Assembly: GCA_029881175.1 (NCBI GenBank)
Contig: JAOUNC010000008.1
Location: forward strand, 1-18,949
Direction of reading: 5' to 3'
DNA from: Nitrospirota bacterium
Lineage (GTDB): Bacteria; Nitrospirota; Nitrospiria; Nitrospirales; UBA8639
DNA: 18,949 nt
Shown here: piece by piece, positions 6,083 through 14,600 of the stretch
Layout of the letters: each line of letters begins with the position of its first letter
Numbering within the stretch: position 1 is the first letter of the stretch
Program-made: the position numbers and the translations under genes
Notes under the pieces: generated by a model
What the model was told of the DNA's origin: nothing
The model's database searches: none
Seen by the model: only the letters and a program-made list of their open reading frames with translations

Positions 6083-8026
6083 ATGCCGTTTCCTCACACT
6101 ATTTTGCTCGGAAGCGTTGTCGCAATCATCAATCTACTTGTTCCTCTCGTAGGATGGGCAGAAGTCTCTCCGTTTCCTCATGGACTACCCTCGAAATTTC
6201 TGACCTTGAATTATTCCTTGGCGACTCAAGATGGGCACCACAGCTCTCCTCAAACACTGAACACGCAATCTTCCAGTTCAGTGTTAGCGCAAGTTGATGA
6301 ACAAAAGCCCAGCTCACCTCCTAGCGTGATTGAACCCGAGGTTTCTTCGTATATTATTCACGAACCCCCCTTACGCTATCAGGAGGAGGAAGCCTCGCAA
6401 CAAGTGCTGAATCCTGCCTCTCCGACGTCTGATGAACAGCAGGTCAATGAAGAAGAGTCCACTGATTCCCCACACCCTCTTGCGTATACGATTATTGAGC
6501 ATCCACCCCTGATCCTCTCTCAAGAGGTTCGGCTGCCCATAATTTCCCGCTTTGATTGGTCGCTCTTCGAACATGCTCAGCATCTTCATTCATGGGGGAC
6601 TTCTTCACTGATTTCTCCATCATGGGCATTTGAAACGACGCTGGCCGAACAGGCAACAGTCAATGAATATCCAGTCCGCTTTGCTGAGGTCTTCAGCCCA
6701 GATTGGGAGCCAGACACTTCAAGCCTTTCCTCTGACTATGGAACAATTCCTCTTGTTCTCAACGACGCCGTTGTCAAAAATTTACGTTATTTCCAGGAAG
6801 GCATTGCTGATCGTTTTCAATCCTACTTAAATCGGTTCCATCATTACCAAGAAGTGGTTGAACCCATATTCCAGGAATTTGGACTTCCTACCGAACTGAT
6901 GTATCTCTCGTTGGTCGAATCCGGCTTCAACCCACGGGCCTTTTCCCGCGCCCGTGCCTCAGGACCATGGCAATTCATGAAAGCCACAGGCCGCATGTAT
7001 AAACTCAATGTCAGTTGGTATGTGGATGAGCGGCGAGATCCTATAAAATCCACAGTAGCCGCTGCCCATCATCTTCGAGACCTCTATGACCGCTTTGGCT
7101 CGTGGCCTCTTGCCTTAGCGGCCTATAATGCTGGTAGCGGCAAAGTCGGGCGGGCCATTCGAAAGACCGGATCTAGGGATTTTTGGAAAATCCGCAAAAC
7201 CTGGCACATCCGGCGGGAAACCAAAGACTATGTCCCACGCTTCATTGCCGCCACACTCATTGCCAAAAACCCGACTGCCTATGGGTTTCTCCCGCCTGAA
7301 GGTGATCAACATGAATTTGAAGAAGTCCTCATTGCCAAACAGGTGCAACTCTCTGCGATTACAGATCAAACAGGGATTGCGCTTGAGGAACTCAAGCGGT
7401 TGAATCCCGAACTTCGTCGCAATATTGTTCCAACTTCCAATGGGCCTGGCTACCATCTCAAAGTGCCAGTGGGAATGGCCTCATTAGTGAGGGCACAACA
7501 TGAGACCCTTCCCACCTGGACCCAACCACCTCCACCTCCACCTCAATGGTACCAAGTACGCAGAGGGGACAGCTTATCCGTCGTCGCCAGACGATTTGGA
7601 ATGAAAGTGCACCAACTAAAGCACATGAATAATTTATCAAGCAACCTGATTCGGGTGGGGTCAAAACTGCGCGTGCGGGGTGGTGAAGAAGATGAGATGG
7701 ATGATCAAATCACCTGGTATCGCGTTCGGTACGGAGATTCGTTGGGCAAAATTGCGGCTCGCTTCCGAACGTCAATCGGTCAGCTCAAAAAACTCAATAA
7801 TTTGTCGACTCACTTGATTTATCCTGGAGACCGATTGCGCGTAAAAGGAACACACACACCTAAAAAGTCTCAACCTAGCGTTTCCAAATGGTACCGTGTG
7901 CAGCGCGGGGATAGCTTGTGGAGCATTGCTCAGCAGTTCAAAGTAAGCGTGCGGGATTTACGGGCATTCAATAACTTGACATCCAGTATTATTCGAGCTG
8001 GCCATATGCTCATGGTCAGCCAATAA
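6083..8026 (+). CDS. mltD: MltD-like lytic murein transglycosylase with three LysM domains
   Basis: A 647-residue secreted enzyme that cleaves peptidoglycan glycan strands with formation of 1,6-anhydro ends. A Sec signal peptide covers residues 1-28 (hydrophobic core ILLGSVVAIINLLVPLV, cleavage near GWA). Residues 30-230 are a Pro/Ser/Glu-rich linker. The family-1 lytic transglycosylase domain spans about 240-400. It carries the catalytic Glu279 in LSLVESGFNP, then SGPWQFM and LALAAYNAGSGKV. Three LysM cell-wall-binding repeats begin near residues 489, 545 and 603, each WYxVxxGDSL...NNLxSxxI. E. coli MltD is a shorter lipoprotein with two LysM repeats; here no lipobox is present, so the protein is probably soluble in the periplasm. 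The ATG at 6083 is chosen over one at 6023 because GGAGG precedes it and the signal peptide then begins normally. Confidence 0.92.
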   Translation: MPFPHTILLGSVVAIINLLVPLVGWAEVSPFPHGLPSKFLTLNYSLATQDGHHSSPQTLNTQSSSSVLAQVDEQKPSSPPSVIEPEVSSYIIHEPPLRYQEEEASQQVLNPASPTSDEQQVNEEESTDSPHPLAYTIIEHPPLILSQEVRLPIISRFDWSLFEHAQHLHSWGTSSLISPSWAFETTLAEQATVNEYPVRFAEVFSPDWEPDTSSLSSDYGTIPLVLNDAVVKNLRYFQEGIADRFQSYLNRFHHYQEVVEPIFQEFGLPTELMYLSLVESGFNPRAFSRARASGPWQFMKATGRMYKLNVSWYVDERRDPIKSTVAAAHHLRDLYDRFGSWPLALAAYNAGSGKVGRAIRKTGSRDFWKIRKTWHIRRETKDYVPRFIAATLIAKNPTAYGFLPPEGDQHEFEEVLIAKQVQLSAITDQTGIALEELKRLNPELRRNIVPTSNGPGYHLKVPVGMASLVRAQHETLPTWTQPPPPPPQWYQVRRGDSLSVVARRFGMKVHQLKHMNNLSSNLIRVGSKLRVRGGEEDEMDDQITWYRVRYGDSLGKIAARFRTSIGQLKKLNNLSTHLIYPGDRLRVKGTHTPKKSQPSVSKWYRVQRGDSLWSIAQQFKVSVRDLRAFNNLTSSIIRAGHMLMVSQ

Positions 8027-8058
8027 TCTTCTTCAACTTTCGCTTTCTTTTCTTTTCC

Positions 8059-8874
8059 TTACTCCTTTTTCCCCTCTTCTCCGCTTGAATCTTCTTGTGT
8101 CTCTGGCGTGGCTTGATCGACTCTACTCCCAGTTGTGGCTTCCGTTTCTACCGATTCTTGCTCTGACTCAGGAGCCAAAACTTTCACCCGAAGATTGGCT
8201 TCGGACGAAAATGGAGAAAGGGGGAAATCTTGCATGAGTTGTTTGTAATATTTGACCGCTTCATCTGTTTTCTCCTCAAATTCCGCTAATTTGGCCAACT
8301 CAAACAACACTTGGTCCTTATTGAGTGCATGAGGGTTTCCCATCACCGCCTCGAACGCACTCATGGCGGCCTCTCGATTCCCATTCAAGAGATACGCCAA
8401 CCCTAACCGTTGCTGAACCAACCCCACTAAAACATGATCTTGTGCATGGTCTTGAACAAAAGAGGTGTACGCCTGAATGGCACCTTCATAATTTTCAGTT
8501 TCCATTAAACTGTTGCCTAGCAGAAATGAAGAAATCTTGGCGCTTGGTGTGCCGGGATATTGTTCAAGGATATCCCGAAACATTTCTTCTGCTTGCTGAA
8601 TATTTTTCTTGCCCTTTTCAATATCATCGAGTGGTCGATCCAAAAATGCCTGCTGGGCTTGTCCTTCTAATTCCCAGGCTTTGTCTTGCTTCTGATGCGA
8701 GAGCCAATTTAACGTAATAATTCCACCAATGACAGCAATGACTAAAAAAATACCGCCCCACACCAACCCACGGTGCTCCTCTACAAAAAACAAAAATTGC
8801 TCTTTGCTTGACAACGCCACTACAGGTTCCATTTCAGTTGATTTGCTAGAATTGTCTTTAATTTTATACCCCAT
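8059..8874 (-). CDS. Membrane-anchored tetratricopeptide repeat protein, YfgM-like
   Basis: A 271-residue protein. A short cytosolic N-terminus (residues 1-35) is followed by one membrane segment (36-57, GLVWGGIFLVIAVIGGIITL) and a periplasmic part. Residues about 70-230 are helical TPR units, for example AEEMFRDILEQYPGTPSAK, YEGAIQAYTSFVQDH and DEAVKYYKQLMQDFP. The acidic Gln/Glu/Thr-rich tail (residues 235-271) looks disordered. This layout is that of YfgM/BamD-type TPR proteins. YfgM in E. coli works with the periplasmic chaperone network at the Sec translocon; the same role here is only inferred. The gene converges on the lytic transglycosylase with 32 bases between stop codons. GAGGAAG lies about ten bases before the ATG. 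Confidence 0.78.
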   Translation of the reverse strand: MGYKIKDNSSKSTEMEPVVALSSKEQFLFFVEEHRGLVWGGIFLVIAVIGGIITLNWLSHQKQDKAWELEGQAQQAFLDRPLDDIEKGKKNIQQAEEMFRDILEQYPGTPSAKISSFLLGNSLMETENYEGAIQAYTSFVQDHAQDHVLVGLVQQRLGLAYLLNGNREAAMSAFEAVMGNPHALNKDQVLFELAKLAEFEEKTDEAVKYYKQLMQDFPLSPFSSEANLRVKVLAPESEQESVETEATTGSRVDQATPETQEDSSGEEGKKE

Positions 8875-9006
8875 CCCCTGTACTTCCTCTCTCCATTAAG
8901 TAAAGACTGTCTATGTTTTTGTCTGGCATGACTCGAATACAACGTGGTGCCTTATACCCACCTCCCAAGATCATGTCAAACAGTATTCCATACTATTTCG
9001 CCAGAG

Positions 9007-9034
9007 TTGACAAGGCCTAACTCCCTGTTATAAT
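9007..9034 (+). promoter_or_regulatory. Strong sigma70 promoter for the tRNA pair
   Basis: TTGACA (9007-9012) and TATAAT (9029-9034) are both perfect consensus hexamers with a 16-base spacer. Transcription would begin near 9041, about 25 bases before the first tRNA. A strong promoter of this kind is usual for stable RNA genes. Confidence 0.82.
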
Positions 9035-9065
9035 GAGGAAATTGTTGATTTTTTCAATTTATTTT

Positions 9066-9141
9066 AGGCGGATAGCTCAATTGGCAGAGCACTGCTTTTA
9101 CACGGCAGAGGTCACAGGTTCGATCCCTGTTCCGCCTACCA
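9066..9141 (+). tRNA. tRNA-Val (anticodon UAC)
   Basis: A 76-base cloverleaf. The acceptor stem AGGCGGA pairs with TCCGCCT, then comes the discriminator A and an encoded CCA. The D-arm is GCTC/GAGC. The anticodon stem is CTGCT/GGCAG with loop TTTACAC, giving anticodon TAC, which reads GUA and other valine codons. The T-arm is ACAGG-TTCGATC-CCTGT. A T-run follows directly after the CCA. Confidence 0.96.
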
Positions 9142-9253
9142 TTTTTTATTTGGCATAAGGCCGGCTCAATCTGATATATTAGCTAGCTCACATCCAATCA
9201 ACTCCCCCTGTGGAAAAAATTCGTGGGCTGTTTGCCCAGGGCCAAAATATTAC

Positions 9254-9331
9254 GGGGCCGTCGTTCAGCCAGGTTAGGACGCCAGATTGTCAATCTGGAA
9301 GTCGCGGGTTCAAATCCCGTCGGCCCCGCCA
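9254..9331 (+). tRNA. tRNA-Asp (anticodon GUC)
   Basis: A 78-base cloverleaf. The acceptor stem GGGGCCG pairs with CGGCCCC, followed by discriminator G and an encoded CCA. The anticodon stem CCAGA/TCTGG encloses the loop TTGTCAA, giving anticodon GTC for aspartate. The T-arm is GCGGG-TTCAAAT-CCCGT. It lies 112 bases after tRNA-Val and probably shares its promoter. Confidence 0.96.
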
Positions 9332-9338
9332 TCCCATC

Positions 9339-9367
9339 TTGCATTGGTTCTGCTCTTTTTTCATAAT
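9339..9367 (+). promoter_or_regulatory. Possible promoter for the tol-pal cluster
   Basis: TTGCAT (9339-9344), a 17-base spacer and CATAAT (9362-9367) form a reasonable sigma70 match (-10 five of six, -35 weak). A start near 9374 would leave about 43 bases before tolQ, including GGAGG at 9398-9402. Read-through from the tRNA promoter is an alternative. Confidence 0.3.
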
Positions 9368-9416
9368 CCCCCGTGGTACTGTTGACTTTAGCCTAATGGA
9401 GGCCTAGACACACGTG

Positions 9417-10133
9417 ATGTCCTTTGCTAATCCTGCTGAGATTTTTGGATCTCTCGGTTTATTGTCCATCGTCATATTGATGATCCTGGCCGTCTTTTCT
9501 GTGATTTCCTGGGGGATTATCGTGAATAAGTTTCGACAATTTCGGCAAATTAACCAGGAAGAGGCACAATTCCTTCAATCGTACGAAAACAACCCTGTTG
9601 ATCAGCTTACCCTACGAAATCAAGCCCAAGCCTATACGCAAAGTCCTAGTTCAGCGGTCTACCTTGGCGTCACAGATCGATTACCCTCATCATCCGATCT
9701 GTTCACCTCGCAACAAGACCTGGAGACTCCAATCGCCAGCCAACCACCCAACCGCCAATATGTAGAAAAAGTCGCCCAGTACATCATCCAAAATCAAATA
9801 AACCATCAAGAAGCCTATCTACCTTTTTTGGCAACCACGGGAAATTTAACTCCATTTATTGGTCTTTTAGGAACGGTCTTAGGAATTATTAATGCATTTG
9901 GAGAAATCGGCGAACAAGGATCTGCCAGCATTGCCGCAGTCGCGCCTGGTGTTTCTGAAGCTCTGGTTGCAACCGCAGCTGGACTCTTTGCGGCCATCCC
10001 TGCCGTCATGGCCTATAATTTTTTTCTTTCCAGAATCAGGAAAATGTCGTTTCGTGTCGAGGCCTTCACCATCGAGTTTCTCAATACACTTGAGGAATCT
10101 GAAAAAGCCCTTGAAGTGGAAGTTGCCCGATGA
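9417..10133 (+). CDS. tolQ: TolQ, proton channel subunit of the Tol-Pal system
   Basis: A 238-residue MotA/TolQ/ExbB family inner-membrane protein. With TolR it uses the proton motive force to drive the TolA-like protein, keeping the outer membrane attached to the constricting cell wall. Three membrane segments are visible: about residues 11-33 ([19 protein letters not shown]), 135-157 ([18 protein letters not shown]) and 181-203 ([20 protein letters not shown]). Thr153 in GTVLGI and Thr186 in the third segment match conserved channel threonines. A GTG one codon upstream (9414) is an equally possible start; GGAGG lies 11 bases before the GTG and 14 before the ATG. The stop overlaps the tolR start by four bases (ATGA), so translation is coupled. 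It could be called ExbB by family alone; the following genes fix it as TolQ. Confidence 0.92.
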   Translation: MSFANPAEIFGSLGLLSIVILMILAVFSVISWGIIVNKFRQFRQINQEEAQFLQSYENNPVDQLTLRNQAQAYTQSPSSAVYLGVTDRLPSSSDLFTSQQDLETPIASQPPNRQYVEKVAQYIIQNQINHQEAYLPFLATTGNLTPFIGLLGTVLGIINAFGEIGEQGSASIAAVAPGVSEALVATAAGLFAAIPAVMAYNFFLSRIRKMSFRVEAFTIEFLNTLEESEKALEVEVAR

Positions 10134-10567
10134 CAACTGGTTCACGCCCCCGTCAATTCCTTGCAGAAATCAATGTCATTCCTCTGGTCGATGTAGTATT
10201 AGTCTTGCTGGTGATTTTCATGGTCACGGCCCCAATGTTGCATAGAGGGTTGGATATCAATTTACCAACATCGGCAGCTAATAATATAAAGGCCGAAGAG
10301 CGTTTGATAGTCACCATCCAGAAAGATCACAGCTTATCGTTAGGAAATGATCCCATTAGCCTAGTAGATTTGAGATCGAAGCTACAAAGCGCCAAAGCTT
10401 CCAACCCTCTCGTTTCCGTCTATTTACGTGCAGACCAAACGGTGCCCTACGGAACCGTGGTGCAAATCATGGATGAAGTGAAGGGTGCCAAAATCGAACG
10501 CCTTGGTATGGTCACAGGACCAAAAATAGAAATCATCGAAGCCGACGCTATCGGAGTCTCCCCCTAA
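10130..10567 (+). CDS. tolR: TolR, ExbD/TolR family subunit
   Basis: A 145-residue protein with one N-terminal membrane helix and a periplasmic domain. The helix region [19 protein letters not shown] contains Asp21, the protonatable residue of the TolR/ExbD family, followed by [15 protein letters not shown]. The periplasmic part (residues 45-135) has the usual alternating strands and helices. TolR forms the stator complex with TolQ in the inner membrane. Its ATG overlaps the tolQ stop, and the tolA-like gene starts 11 bases after its own stop. Confidence 0.92.
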   Translation: MTTGSRPRQFLAEINVIPLVDVVLVLLVIFMVTAPMLHRGLDINLPTSAANNIKAEERLIVTIQKDHSLSLGNDPISLVDLRSKLQSAKASNPLVSVYLRADQTVPYGTVVQIMDEVKGAKIERLGMVTGPKIEIIEADAIGVSP

Positions 10568-10578
10568 ATTTCCGTTTC

Positions 10579-12096
10579 ATGGAACATGCTGCACCCCCAA
10601 GCCTTATCTCTCTTGGGCTCACGGCTGACGTTTCTTTAGAAGGATCATCACTCCGTCGGGGCCTGGTGGCCTCTTGCGTCCTTCATGTTCTTGTGATCGC
10701 TTGCGTTATGTTTTTACAGCTTCAAACAGTGAAAGAGCGTCCTTTCCGAGCCATTGATGTGGCGTTGATTTCCTTGCCAGCAATCCCAACAGCTACACCA
10801 AACCCCACTCCTGCGCCCACAAAAAAAGCTGCTGAAGCACAACCGACGAAAAAAGTCGAACCACCTTCACCGGCACCACAACCCCTTGCGTCACCAGTTG
10901 AAAATACGCTTCCTCCGCTATCAACTGAAACGGCTTCTGAACGATTATCCGAATCTTTAGGTGGAGCAATCAATTCTATCGTCGTGCCTCAAAAACATGA
11001 AGTGCCAGCATCGGCCACTCCACCCCAAGAACCAAAGCCTCAGCCATCTGAAGACCAACCACCCTTGATTGCAAACCTTCGATTGCCATCAGCGCCTCCA
11101 ACGATTTCTCGACCTACACGCTTAGAACCGGCAACCCCTGTAAACATTCCTTCAAGGGCGAAGCCCACTCCAACCCCTGTACCAACAAAGGATCAGGCAC
11201 AACCAAAGCCGGAATCTCTCCCATCTACTCGCCCAGCGCCAACAGTGCAACTGGCAATGAAACCGGCACCGGCCATTCCATCATTAAGCGAAGTCACGCC
11301 ATTCAAGCAGTCTCTGGAAACACCAACATCCAAGAGCCAACCGTCTCCCAAAATAGAGGACATACTGAAACTCAGCCGCCCAAACCTTCAAATGCCTGTT
11401 CCTACCCCTAAGATTCCCCAAAAATCTCGTAAACCGTTGACGCAACAGCCACCACCCACACCATCGCCCACACCACGAGTCTCGGCTCCAGAAATAAGGG
11501 ATATGCCTCAACCAACACAACCTCAATCCTCAAGACCCGCGCCACCGAATTTGTCGGAGACGGTAAAGAAATTAATGGAGGGACTCAAATCCACAACGCG
11601 TACACCGGTGCCCCAACCGGTGCCTTATCAACAATCCCAACCATCCTTAACGATCCCTCCCGTGGCCAAGCCTCTTCCATCGGCAATAGATACCCGCATT
11701 GCGAAATTGTCTATACCGGAGGTAGCCCCGGTCGAATCAATTAAACAACGATTAGATCAAATCCAAGTGCAAGCCTTATCTGACACTGACGACACCTTGA
11801 CCTCTCAACAATCTCCTGGCGAAAATCGCTATTTCGCCATCATAAAAAAAGCCATCGACAGCCATTGGACAAACCCTGAGGTTCCAATAACCAATAAGAA
11901 AGTCATCATAACCTTTCGCGTAGAAAAGTCCGGCGAAATTTCGAGAGTTCATGTGGAGCAGAGCTCTGGGAACAGCTATTATGATTCGACGATTTTAGGA
12001 GCCATAAACAAAGCGAATCCCTTACCAAAGTTTCCTTCCGACCTTCAGAAATCATTTTTGGACATTAAGTTTTTATTTACAATGCCTGAACAATAA
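10579..12096 (+). CDS. tolA: TolA-like energy transducer of the TonB family, proline-rich
   Basis: A 505-residue protein in the tolA position. Residues 29-48 form a single membrane helix (GLVASCVLHVLVIACVMFLQ) containing Ser32-x3-His36, the Ser/His pair that TolA and TonB use to contact their motor proteins. Residues about 60-400 are very rich in Pro, Thr, Ser, Gln and Lys and are probably extended. This resembles the TonB spacer, not the Ala/Lys-rich helical rod of E. coli TolA. Residues 415-505 (NRYFAIIKKAIDSHW to the end, with TFRVEKSGEISRVHVEQSSG) are a TonB/TolA C-terminal domain that would reach Pal and TolB. No clear Shine-Dalgarno is seen, consistent with coupling to tolR. Context supports TolA; by sequence alone it could be annotated TonB. 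Confidence 0.85.
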   Translation: MEHAAPPSLISLGLTADVSLEGSSLRRGLVASCVLHVLVIACVMFLQLQTVKERPFRAIDVALISLPAIPTATPNPTPAPTKKAAEAQPTKKVEPPSPAPQPLASPVENTLPPLSTETASERLSESLGGAINSIVVPQKHEVPASATPPQEPKPQPSEDQPPLIANLRLPSAPPTISRPTRLEPATPVNIPSRAKPTPTPVPTKDQAQPKPESLPSTRPAPTVQLAMKPAPAIPSLSEVTPFKQSLETPTSKSQPSPKIEDILKLSRPNLQMPVPTPKIPQKSRKPLTQQPPPTPSPTPRVSAPEIRDMPQPTQPQSSRPAPPNLSETVKKLMEGLKSTTRTPVPQPVPYQQSQPSLTIPPVAKPLPSAIDTRIAKLSIPEVAPVESIKQRLDQIQVQALSDTDDTLTSQQSPGENRYFAIIKKAIDSHWTNPEVPITNKKVIITFRVEKSGEISRVHVEQSSGNSYYDSTILGAINKANPLPKFPSDLQKSFLDIKFLFTMPEQ

Positions 12097-12110
12097 GGAT
12101 GTCTTGCTTT

Positions 12111-13457
12111 ATGAATAAATCCTGGACTTTGTGCATTCTGGCTTTGTTACTGCTTGACCTATGCCCGCATTCTTTAGCTTTCGGGGAAGACGCCATCCTT
12201 GAAGTCACCCGTTCAGAATTTCAAAAGATTCCTATCTGGGTCATGGGATTTTCTCCCGTACAACAAGACAGCAAAATTTCAGAACAGAGCGATACCCGTG
12301 TTCGGTCTATCTTGAAAGACGATCTGACGCGCTCACAGATCTTTACCGTCGCAGACTTTCCACCAACCCAAGGATCCTTTTCCGAGAATACCTGCGTGAG
12401 TCTTTCTCCCAACCTGGGAACCCATTACCAACAAGTCACCGTATCCACTTGGGGGAGAATGGGTGTGGGTGGCACATCAACCGGCGTCCAGGGGCTGATC
12501 TTTGACGCTTGCGCCTTTGATCCAGGTCATCAAGATGCGTTGACAGGCAAACGGTATTTCTCTCTCAAAACCACGGATGCACTCATCCGCTTGATGGCTC
12601 ATCGGTGGGCAGACGAGCTCGTCTATCGCTACACAGGAGAACAGGGCATTGCCAGGACCAAGATTGCCTTTGTTGGAGAAAAGGAGAACGGACGCGAACT
12701 GTTTGTGATGGATTATGACGGGTATGATCCGCAGCAAGTGACGGCAGATGGGTATCTTAACCTGATGCCGACATGGTCCCCAGACCGCAAATCCCTTATT
12801 TACACCGCCTATCGAGACCGCAAACAGCAAATTATGAAACGGGAACTGGCAACCGGTCGCGAGGAAATACTCGTGTCCCCGGCCAGCCTGAACATCACCG
12901 CCACCTTTGCTCCAGATGGCCAATCGATTACCTATGCCGCCGCTCAAGACGGGAATTCTGACATCTACCAGATAGCATTGGACAGTAGTAGCCCCAAGCA
13001 GTTAACCTCTCACCATAGCGCAGATCTGTCCCCGTCATGGTCGCCTGACGGGCGGCATTTGGCCTTCACGTCTGATCGCGGAGGCCGCCCCCAAATTTAC
13101 ATTATGGATGCGGATGGCTCCAACGCCAGGCGCCTCACCTACGATGGAGATTACAACGCCGCTCCCGCATGGTCTCCCAAGGGAGATTGGATCGTCTATG
13201 TCTGTCGGGTACCCGGGGAAGGATTTAAACTCTGTCGTATTAGCCCTAACGGGGAACAACGCAGCCAGATTACCAAAGGCAATAGTATTGACGACTCGCC
13301 TTCATGGGCTCCAAATGGTCGACATCTCGTCTTCAGCTCAATTAGAAGAGGAGAAAGTCAGTTATATATCATCACGGGGGAGGGCGCGGGATTAGAGAAA
13401 ATTTCATCGGTGGGCGCGCATCTGAGCTCACCTGCTTGGTCACCATATCAACCTTAA
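12111..13457 (+). CDS. tolB: TolB, periplasmic beta-propeller of the Tol-Pal system
   Basis: A 448-residue periplasmic protein that binds Pal and is displaced when TolA engages. It begins with a signal peptide (MNKSWTLCILALLLLDLC..., cleavage near LAFG). The TolB N-terminal domain follows (KIPIWVMGFSP, then DDLTRSQIFTVADF). A C-terminal beta-propeller of WD40-like/PD40 repeats begins near residue 181, with blades marked by PTWSPDRKSLIYTAYRDRK, PSWSPDGRHLAFTSDRGG, PAWSPKGDWIVYVCR and PSWAPNGRHLVFSSIRRG. Length and order fit the family. The ATG at 12111 is preferred to an in-frame ATG at 12099. AAGGA would then lie 11 bases upstream instead of touching the start, and the signal peptide begins with a lysine. 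It sits 14 bases after the TolA-like gene and 44 before pal. Confidence 0.94.
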   Translation: MNKSWTLCILALLLLDLCPHSLAFGEDAILEVTRSEFQKIPIWVMGFSPVQQDSKISEQSDTRVRSILKDDLTRSQIFTVADFPPTQGSFSENTCVSLSPNLGTHYQQVTVSTWGRMGVGGTSTGVQGLIFDACAFDPGHQDALTGKRYFSLKTTDALIRLMAHRWADELVYRYTGEQGIARTKIAFVGEKENGRELFVMDYDGYDPQQVTADGYLNLMPTWSPDRKSLIYTAYRDRKQQIMKRELATGREEILVSPASLNITATFAPDGQSITYAAAQDGNSDIYQIALDSSSPKQLTSHHSADLSPSWSPDGRHLAFTSDRGGRPQIYIMDADGSNARRLTYDGDYNAAPAWSPKGDWIVYVCRVPGEGFKLCRISPNGEQRSQITKGNSIDDSPSWAPNGRHLVFSSIRRGESQLYIITGEGAGLEKISSVGAHLSSPAWSPYQP

Positions 13458-13501
13458 GCTCAAGAGAACCAACTCTGATATTTCATCAAAGGAGTCGCCG
13501 T

Positions 13502-14557
13502 ATGCATCCAGTCATTCACATCCTCTCACTCATTAGTCTTATCACCCTGACTCTTGGCGGCCTCACGGGGTGCGGGGAAAAACGCGTTCATGTCGCCACA
13601 ATGTCTGGAGCTCCAGGCGCCCCCCAAACCGCCTTACCACAAATAGAGGAGAGCTCGCCCGCTCAAATATCAGGCCTCACGAATGCATCGGTCGATGAAT
13701 CGGATCTTTCGTCTCAGACTCCTGATAGCGAAGCCGTTTCACCGGAACCGATAGCATCCGCAATAAATAACGAACCCGTCAACTTCGCGCATGAACCCAC
13801 CACCCCCAACCAGGAAGGATTGTCAGATTCCTCTCTGGCCGATACCGTAACGTCCACATCAGAACCTGATCTGTCTAATACGCTGGCGTCCGCTTCGGAA
13901 TCTGGATTGTCCGGCAATGATGATTCAGTTGCTCCCTTGAGCGAAGGGCAAGACATTTCCTCGCAATCCAGCTCATTTCCGGGAGGCCACACCAGTCACT
14001 CCCTAGCCAACATCGAAGACTATCAAGAACCAGTCACCGCCCAACATTCAGACCCAACGCCCTCTCCGCTTTCTCAGGATTTTTCAGCCGACCTGCAGGA
14101 TTCTCTTTCGGGAGAAAACATTGAGCCGGTTCCCGAAACGCTTCAAATCGCCACAATCGAACCCGCAAATAGCTTGCAAGACCAGATAAACAGAATCAAA
14201 GAAGAAGAATTTGCAAAAACAGCCAGCTTGGAAGATGTCTTCTTTGAATTTGACAGCTGGGCCCTCACCCAAGAAGGCCAACTTTCACTCAATCGTGACC
14301 TGGGAAGGATCGAGCAAGATCCTTCCTCCAATCTCATTATTGAAGGGCATGCCGACCAACGTGGCACACAAGCCTACAATATGGTCTTGGCAAAACGACG
14401 GGCTGCTGCCATCCAAGACTATCTGAAACAAGCAGGCGTTGATCCTTCTCGCCTGACCATTATCTCCTACGGAAAAGATAAGCCTTTTTGTCAGGACGCC
14501 ACAGAAGTCTGCTACCAGCTCAACCGGCGGGGGCATCTTCTTATAAAAAATCCGTAG
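13502..14557 (+). CDS. pal: Pal, peptidoglycan-associated lipoprotein with an unusually long linker
   Basis: A 351-residue outer-membrane lipoprotein. The signal peptide ends in the lipobox LTGC (Cys24, the lipidated residue). Residues 25-240 form a long Ser/Glu/Asp/Pro-rich linker with no predicted fold. Residues 243-350 are the OmpA-like peptidoglycan-binding domain (VFFEFDSWALTQEG, EGHADQRGTQAYN, KRRAAAIQDYL). Asp285 and Arg300 have the 15-residue spacing of the diaminopimelate-binding pair in OmpA. E. coli Pal is only about 173 residues, so the linker is the main difference. The start is fixed by AAAGGAG seven bases before the ATG; an earlier in-frame ATG at 13436 lies inside tolB and would bury the signal peptide. 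Pal binds TolB, the TolA-like protein and the cell wall. Confidence 0.92.
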   Translation: MHPVIHILSLISLITLTLGGLTGCGEKRVHVATMSGAPGAPQTALPQIEESSPAQISGLTNASVDESDLSSQTPDSEAVSPEPIASAINNEPVNFAHEPTTPNQEGLSDSSLADTVTSTSEPDLSNTLASASESGLSGNDDSVAPLSEGQDISSQSSSFPGGHTSHSLANIEDYQEPVTAQHSDPTPSPLSQDFSADLQDSLSGENIEPVPETLQIATIEPANSLQDQINRIKEEEFAKTASLEDVFFEFDSWALTQEGQLSLNRDLGRIEQDPSSNLIIEGHADQRGTQAYNMVLAKRRAAAIQDYLKQAGVDPSRLTIISYGKDKPFCQDATEVCYQLNRRGHLLIKNP

Positions 14558-14600
14558 ATTGTAACAGTTGACCACAATGACATGGAGGATGAACGACACT

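Noticed and set aside
9210..9407. 65-codon frame across tRNA-Asp
   Set aside because: It covers a complete tRNA gene and has no protein-like features.
9383..9410. TTGACT-17-TAGACA as a tolQ promoter
   Set aside because: It would put the transcription start at the start codon and leave the GGAGG site outside the message, and the -10 is poor.
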